A stretch of 64,000 nucleotides of DNA from Prevotella sp. (lineage in GTDB: Bacteria; Bacteroidota; Bacteroidia; Bacteroidales; Bacteroidaceae), in the NCBI GenBank assembly GCA_017554145.1, contig JAFZIZ010000013.1, forward strand, positions 62,001 through 126,000, read 5' to 3'. Below, piece after piece: positions 62,030 through 64,000 of this stretch (within the stretch, counting starts at the first letter, position 1; each line of letters opens with the position of its first letter). A program made the translations under genes and the position numbers. Under the pieces are notes generated by a model, which made no database searches, had not been told where the DNA came from, and saw only the letters and a list, made by a program, of their open reading frames with translations.

Positions 62030-64000
62030 ATGACGAGAAAGTCTTTGTTAATATTGTTTTTTCTCGCACTACCATTTGTCGCAATGGCAGTGATACCTGA
62101 TGTGAAATTCCGCCGTTTGGATACCCGTGACGGTTTGTCAAATTCACAAGTAAATAGTATCCTCCGGGATTCACATGGTAATGTCTGGTTGGCTACGCAA
62201 TTCGGTTTGTGCCGTTATGACGGTTATCGCTTTAAGATATTTTCTTCTTTTGAGCGTGATACAATGACGTTGCGTAGTAACCGTATAGATAAGATACAGG
62301 AAGACTATGAAGGAAGACTATGGCTGGATCATGGCATGAATTTTTCTATGTACGACCCTATCACGGAGAAGGTTGATCGTACCCCCTCTCGTTGGTTGGC
62401 AAAACAAGGTATCCGCGGTGGTGTCGAAAGTATGTATATAGACTCAAAAAAGAACTATTGGATTAAGACATACGACAATGGCTTCTTTTTCTACGATCCT
62501 CATCGGAAGTATATCAAAAAGATACCTTTCGGCTATGGACCTATGGAGTTCTCCAAGGATTTTGCAATTTCCGCCTATACAGAAACAAAGGAGGGTATGG
62601 TAATGGTGTCATCGATGGGTGAATTGATGTGTATTGACGGTGAACATGGAAAAGTGCTTTGGAAAAACGATTATGTCAAGAAAAGCCTGAATGCCTATAA
62701 TGACTATTGGGTGTATGTAGATAAAGACGGTGTTACTTGGGTCATTACCCACTCAGTAGGAACTTATATCTATGTACCACAGGAAAAACGATGGTATACC
62801 AACCTGACCGATTTGATGCAGGCACGCGGTTTTACGAATGTTCCTGATGATATCGTTGTATGGGAGGTACGCTACGATCAAAAAGGATTGCTATGGGTAG
62901 CAACAGACCATATGGGTATTTTGTTACTAGACTTCAAGAACAAAGAGTGGCGGCAGTTTAACAATGTCAAGGGCGACGAGACATCCCTTCCAGATATCAC
63001 GGCAAAGCATCTTTATCAAGACCAATTGGGTCGCATGTGGGTGGCAACCTATAAGAATGGTGTCGCTATGAGTGCTGATGCTATGACTAATTTCAATAGT
63101 CTTGCCTTTGGTGATATTAATGGCATTTGTGAAGATAAGGAAGGCTATTATTGGTTGGGATTGAATACTGGTGGTATCTTGAAGGTCGATCCTATTACGT
63201 TGGAAATTGTTGAACGACACACTAAACATGAGATAGGTTCTGCTAGCGACGTCGTTGTTGGAAACTATGCAGCAAGTGATGGCAGTCTATGGTTCGGCAC
63301 ATGGGAAGGAGGCTTGCTGAAATATAAGGATGGACAATGGAAGACTTACACTGTAACAACTCCAGGAAGTGCTTTTATGACCAATAATATTTGGGGTATC
63401 ACAGAAGACTATTGGGGGAATATCTGGATTGGTGTCCTTGGTGGTGGCGTGGTCCGCATGGATAAACAAACAGGTCGTCAGCGTGCTTTTACAGAAGAAA
63501 ATTCTAGAATCAAGACGGTATGGACGAACAGTATTTCCCGTGCTTCTAATGGTTGGATTCTGGCTGGTAACTCAGAATACTGTTCTGTCATCAATCCAAA
63601 GACGATGAAGGTTATAAACCTTGCCAAACCCCATGATGATAACACTTTTACTATCTCTTCTGCAACAACACAAGCTTTGATGGACCGTCATGGCTTACTA
63701 TGGCAAGCATCCCCGTCAGGCGTGAGTGTCTATGACCGTAAGTTGGGACAGATGAAATTGCTGGATATGAAGGCAGGTTTCTATGGTTCTAATGTTGTAG
63801 CGTTGGCAGAGGACAGTAATCATTCAATGTGGGTAGTAACAGATCATGGTATTTCCAATGTTACTGCCCAGAAAGATGAGGATGATGGTCGTTGGACATT
63901 TGCTGTACGCAGTTATAATGACCGTGACGGTTTACAGCCAGGACCGTTTAATCAGCGAGCGATCTGCTTTACCCGTACAGGATATTTATTGGTTGGTGGA
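62030..64000 (+). CDS. Two-component sensor with Reg_prop beta-propeller (5' part; runs off the window)
   Basis: The frame is open for 657 codons to the right edge. Signal peptide or N-terminal membrane helix (about 5-22), then repeated two-component-regulator propeller units: GLSNSQVNSILRDSHGNVWLAT, IDKIQEDYEGRLWL, GLLWVATDHMGILL, LGRMWVATYKNGVA, NIWGITEDYWGNIWIGVLGGG and others. This periplasmic sensor resembles that of hybrid two-component systems that respond to glycan fragments; the kinase, receiver and AraC-type parts would lie beyond the window, so whether it is a full hybrid sensor cannot be seen. Confidence 0.88.
   Translation, partial: MTRKSLLILFFLALPFVAMAVIPDVKFRRLDTRDGLSNSQVNSILRDSHGNVWLATQFGLCRYDGYRFKIFSSFERDTMTLRSNRIDKIQEDYEGRLWLDHGMNFSMYDPITEKVDRTPSRWLAKQGIRGGVESMYIDSKKNYWIKTYDNGFFFYDPHRKYIKKIPFGYGPMEFSKDFAISAYTETKEGMVMVSSMGELMCIDGEHGKVLWKNDYVKKSLNAYNDYWVYVDKDGVTWVITHSVGTYIYVPQEKRWYTNLTDLMQARGFTNVPDDIVVWEVRYDQKGLLWVATDHMGILLLDFKNKEWRQFNNVKGDETSLPDITAKHLYQDQLGRMWVATYKNGVAMSADAMTNFNSLAFGDINGICEDKEGYYWLGLNTGGILKVDPITLEIVERHTKHEIGSASDVVVGNYAASDGSLWFGTWEGGLLKYKDGQWKTYTVTTPGSAFMTNNIWGITEDYWGNIWIGVLGGGVVRMDKQTGRQRAFTEENSRIKTVWTNSISRASNGWILAGNSEYCSVINPKTMKVINLAKPHDDNTFTISSATTQALMDRHGLLWQASPSGVSVYDRKLGQMKLLDMKAGFYGSNVVALAEDSNHSMWVVTDHGISNVTAQKDEDDGRWTFAVRSYNDRDGLQPGPFNQRAICFTRTGYLLVGG

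Noticed and set aside
1-64000. tRNA and rRNA genes
   Set aside because: I looked through the intergenic stretches and saw no cloverleaf with CCA-adjacent acceptor stem and no rRNA-like sequence.

Overview
The window looks like chromosomal DNA of a Bacteroidota bacterium, most likely a Prevotella/Segatella-type member of the Bacteroidales. The grounds are the recurring TAnnTTTG promoter box in front of genes and operons, and the content: DUF4230 and DUF5686 proteins, a GT117/DUF2723 membrane protein, carboxynorspermidine synthase, head-GIN protein, an S9 dipeptidyl-peptidase, a propeller-type two-component sensor and a P-loop-rich housekeeping set. I found no rRNA, tRNA, CRISPR array or intact insertion sequence.

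Layout. 1-6.1 kb: a calcium P-type ATPase cut by the left edge, two tandem DUF4230 proteins, an alanine/glycine:cation symporter and a small histidine kinase. 6.2-15.8 kb: one tightly packed minus-strand operon of eight genes, namely three FHA proteins (one fused to a trypsin-like protease), two Ser/Thr kinases, a PP2C phosphatase, a WG-repeat protein and a secreted unknown. It holds a full set of phospho-writers, eraser, readers and possible outputs. 16-31 kb: metallo-hydrolase, porin, Na+:solute symporter, type-B carboxylesterase, mnmA, DUF6621-like gene, carboxynorspermidine synthase, recA, a secreted repeat-tailed protein, dnaK and a subtilase.

31.3-39.8 kb is the accessory part. It holds a DUF6078-like gene, an intergenic array of alternating inverted repeats, a DUF4298 gene and a strongly structured RNA with its own promoter and terminator. 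Next comes an A+T-rich three-gene operon with 4-bp overlaps: TPR/HExxH protein, dCTPase/MazG-like pyrophosphohydrolase, and a PD-(D/E)xK nuclease + Schlafen-type helicase + S24 peptidase fusion. Then follow a truncated RhuM gene under 23-bp direct repeats and a Fic gene bracketed by a direct repeat. I regard the three-gene operon as the best candidate for an undescribed, probably defensive, system: the S24 module carries a UmuD-like Cys-Gly site at UmuD-like spacing from the catalytic serine, so the nuclease-helicase may be released or switched by self-cleavage.

39.8-64 kb returns to core genes: an operon of GT117 protein, polysaccharide deacetylase, NhaD and a serine hydrolase; a purD operon with two membrane proteins; greA with a BASS transporter; DUF2975 with an XRE regulator; an operon of THUMP rRNA methyltransferase, S9 peptidase and serB; a PAS histidine kinase with a DUF5686 outer-membrane protein; a head-GIN protein; and a propeller-type sensor cut by the right edge.
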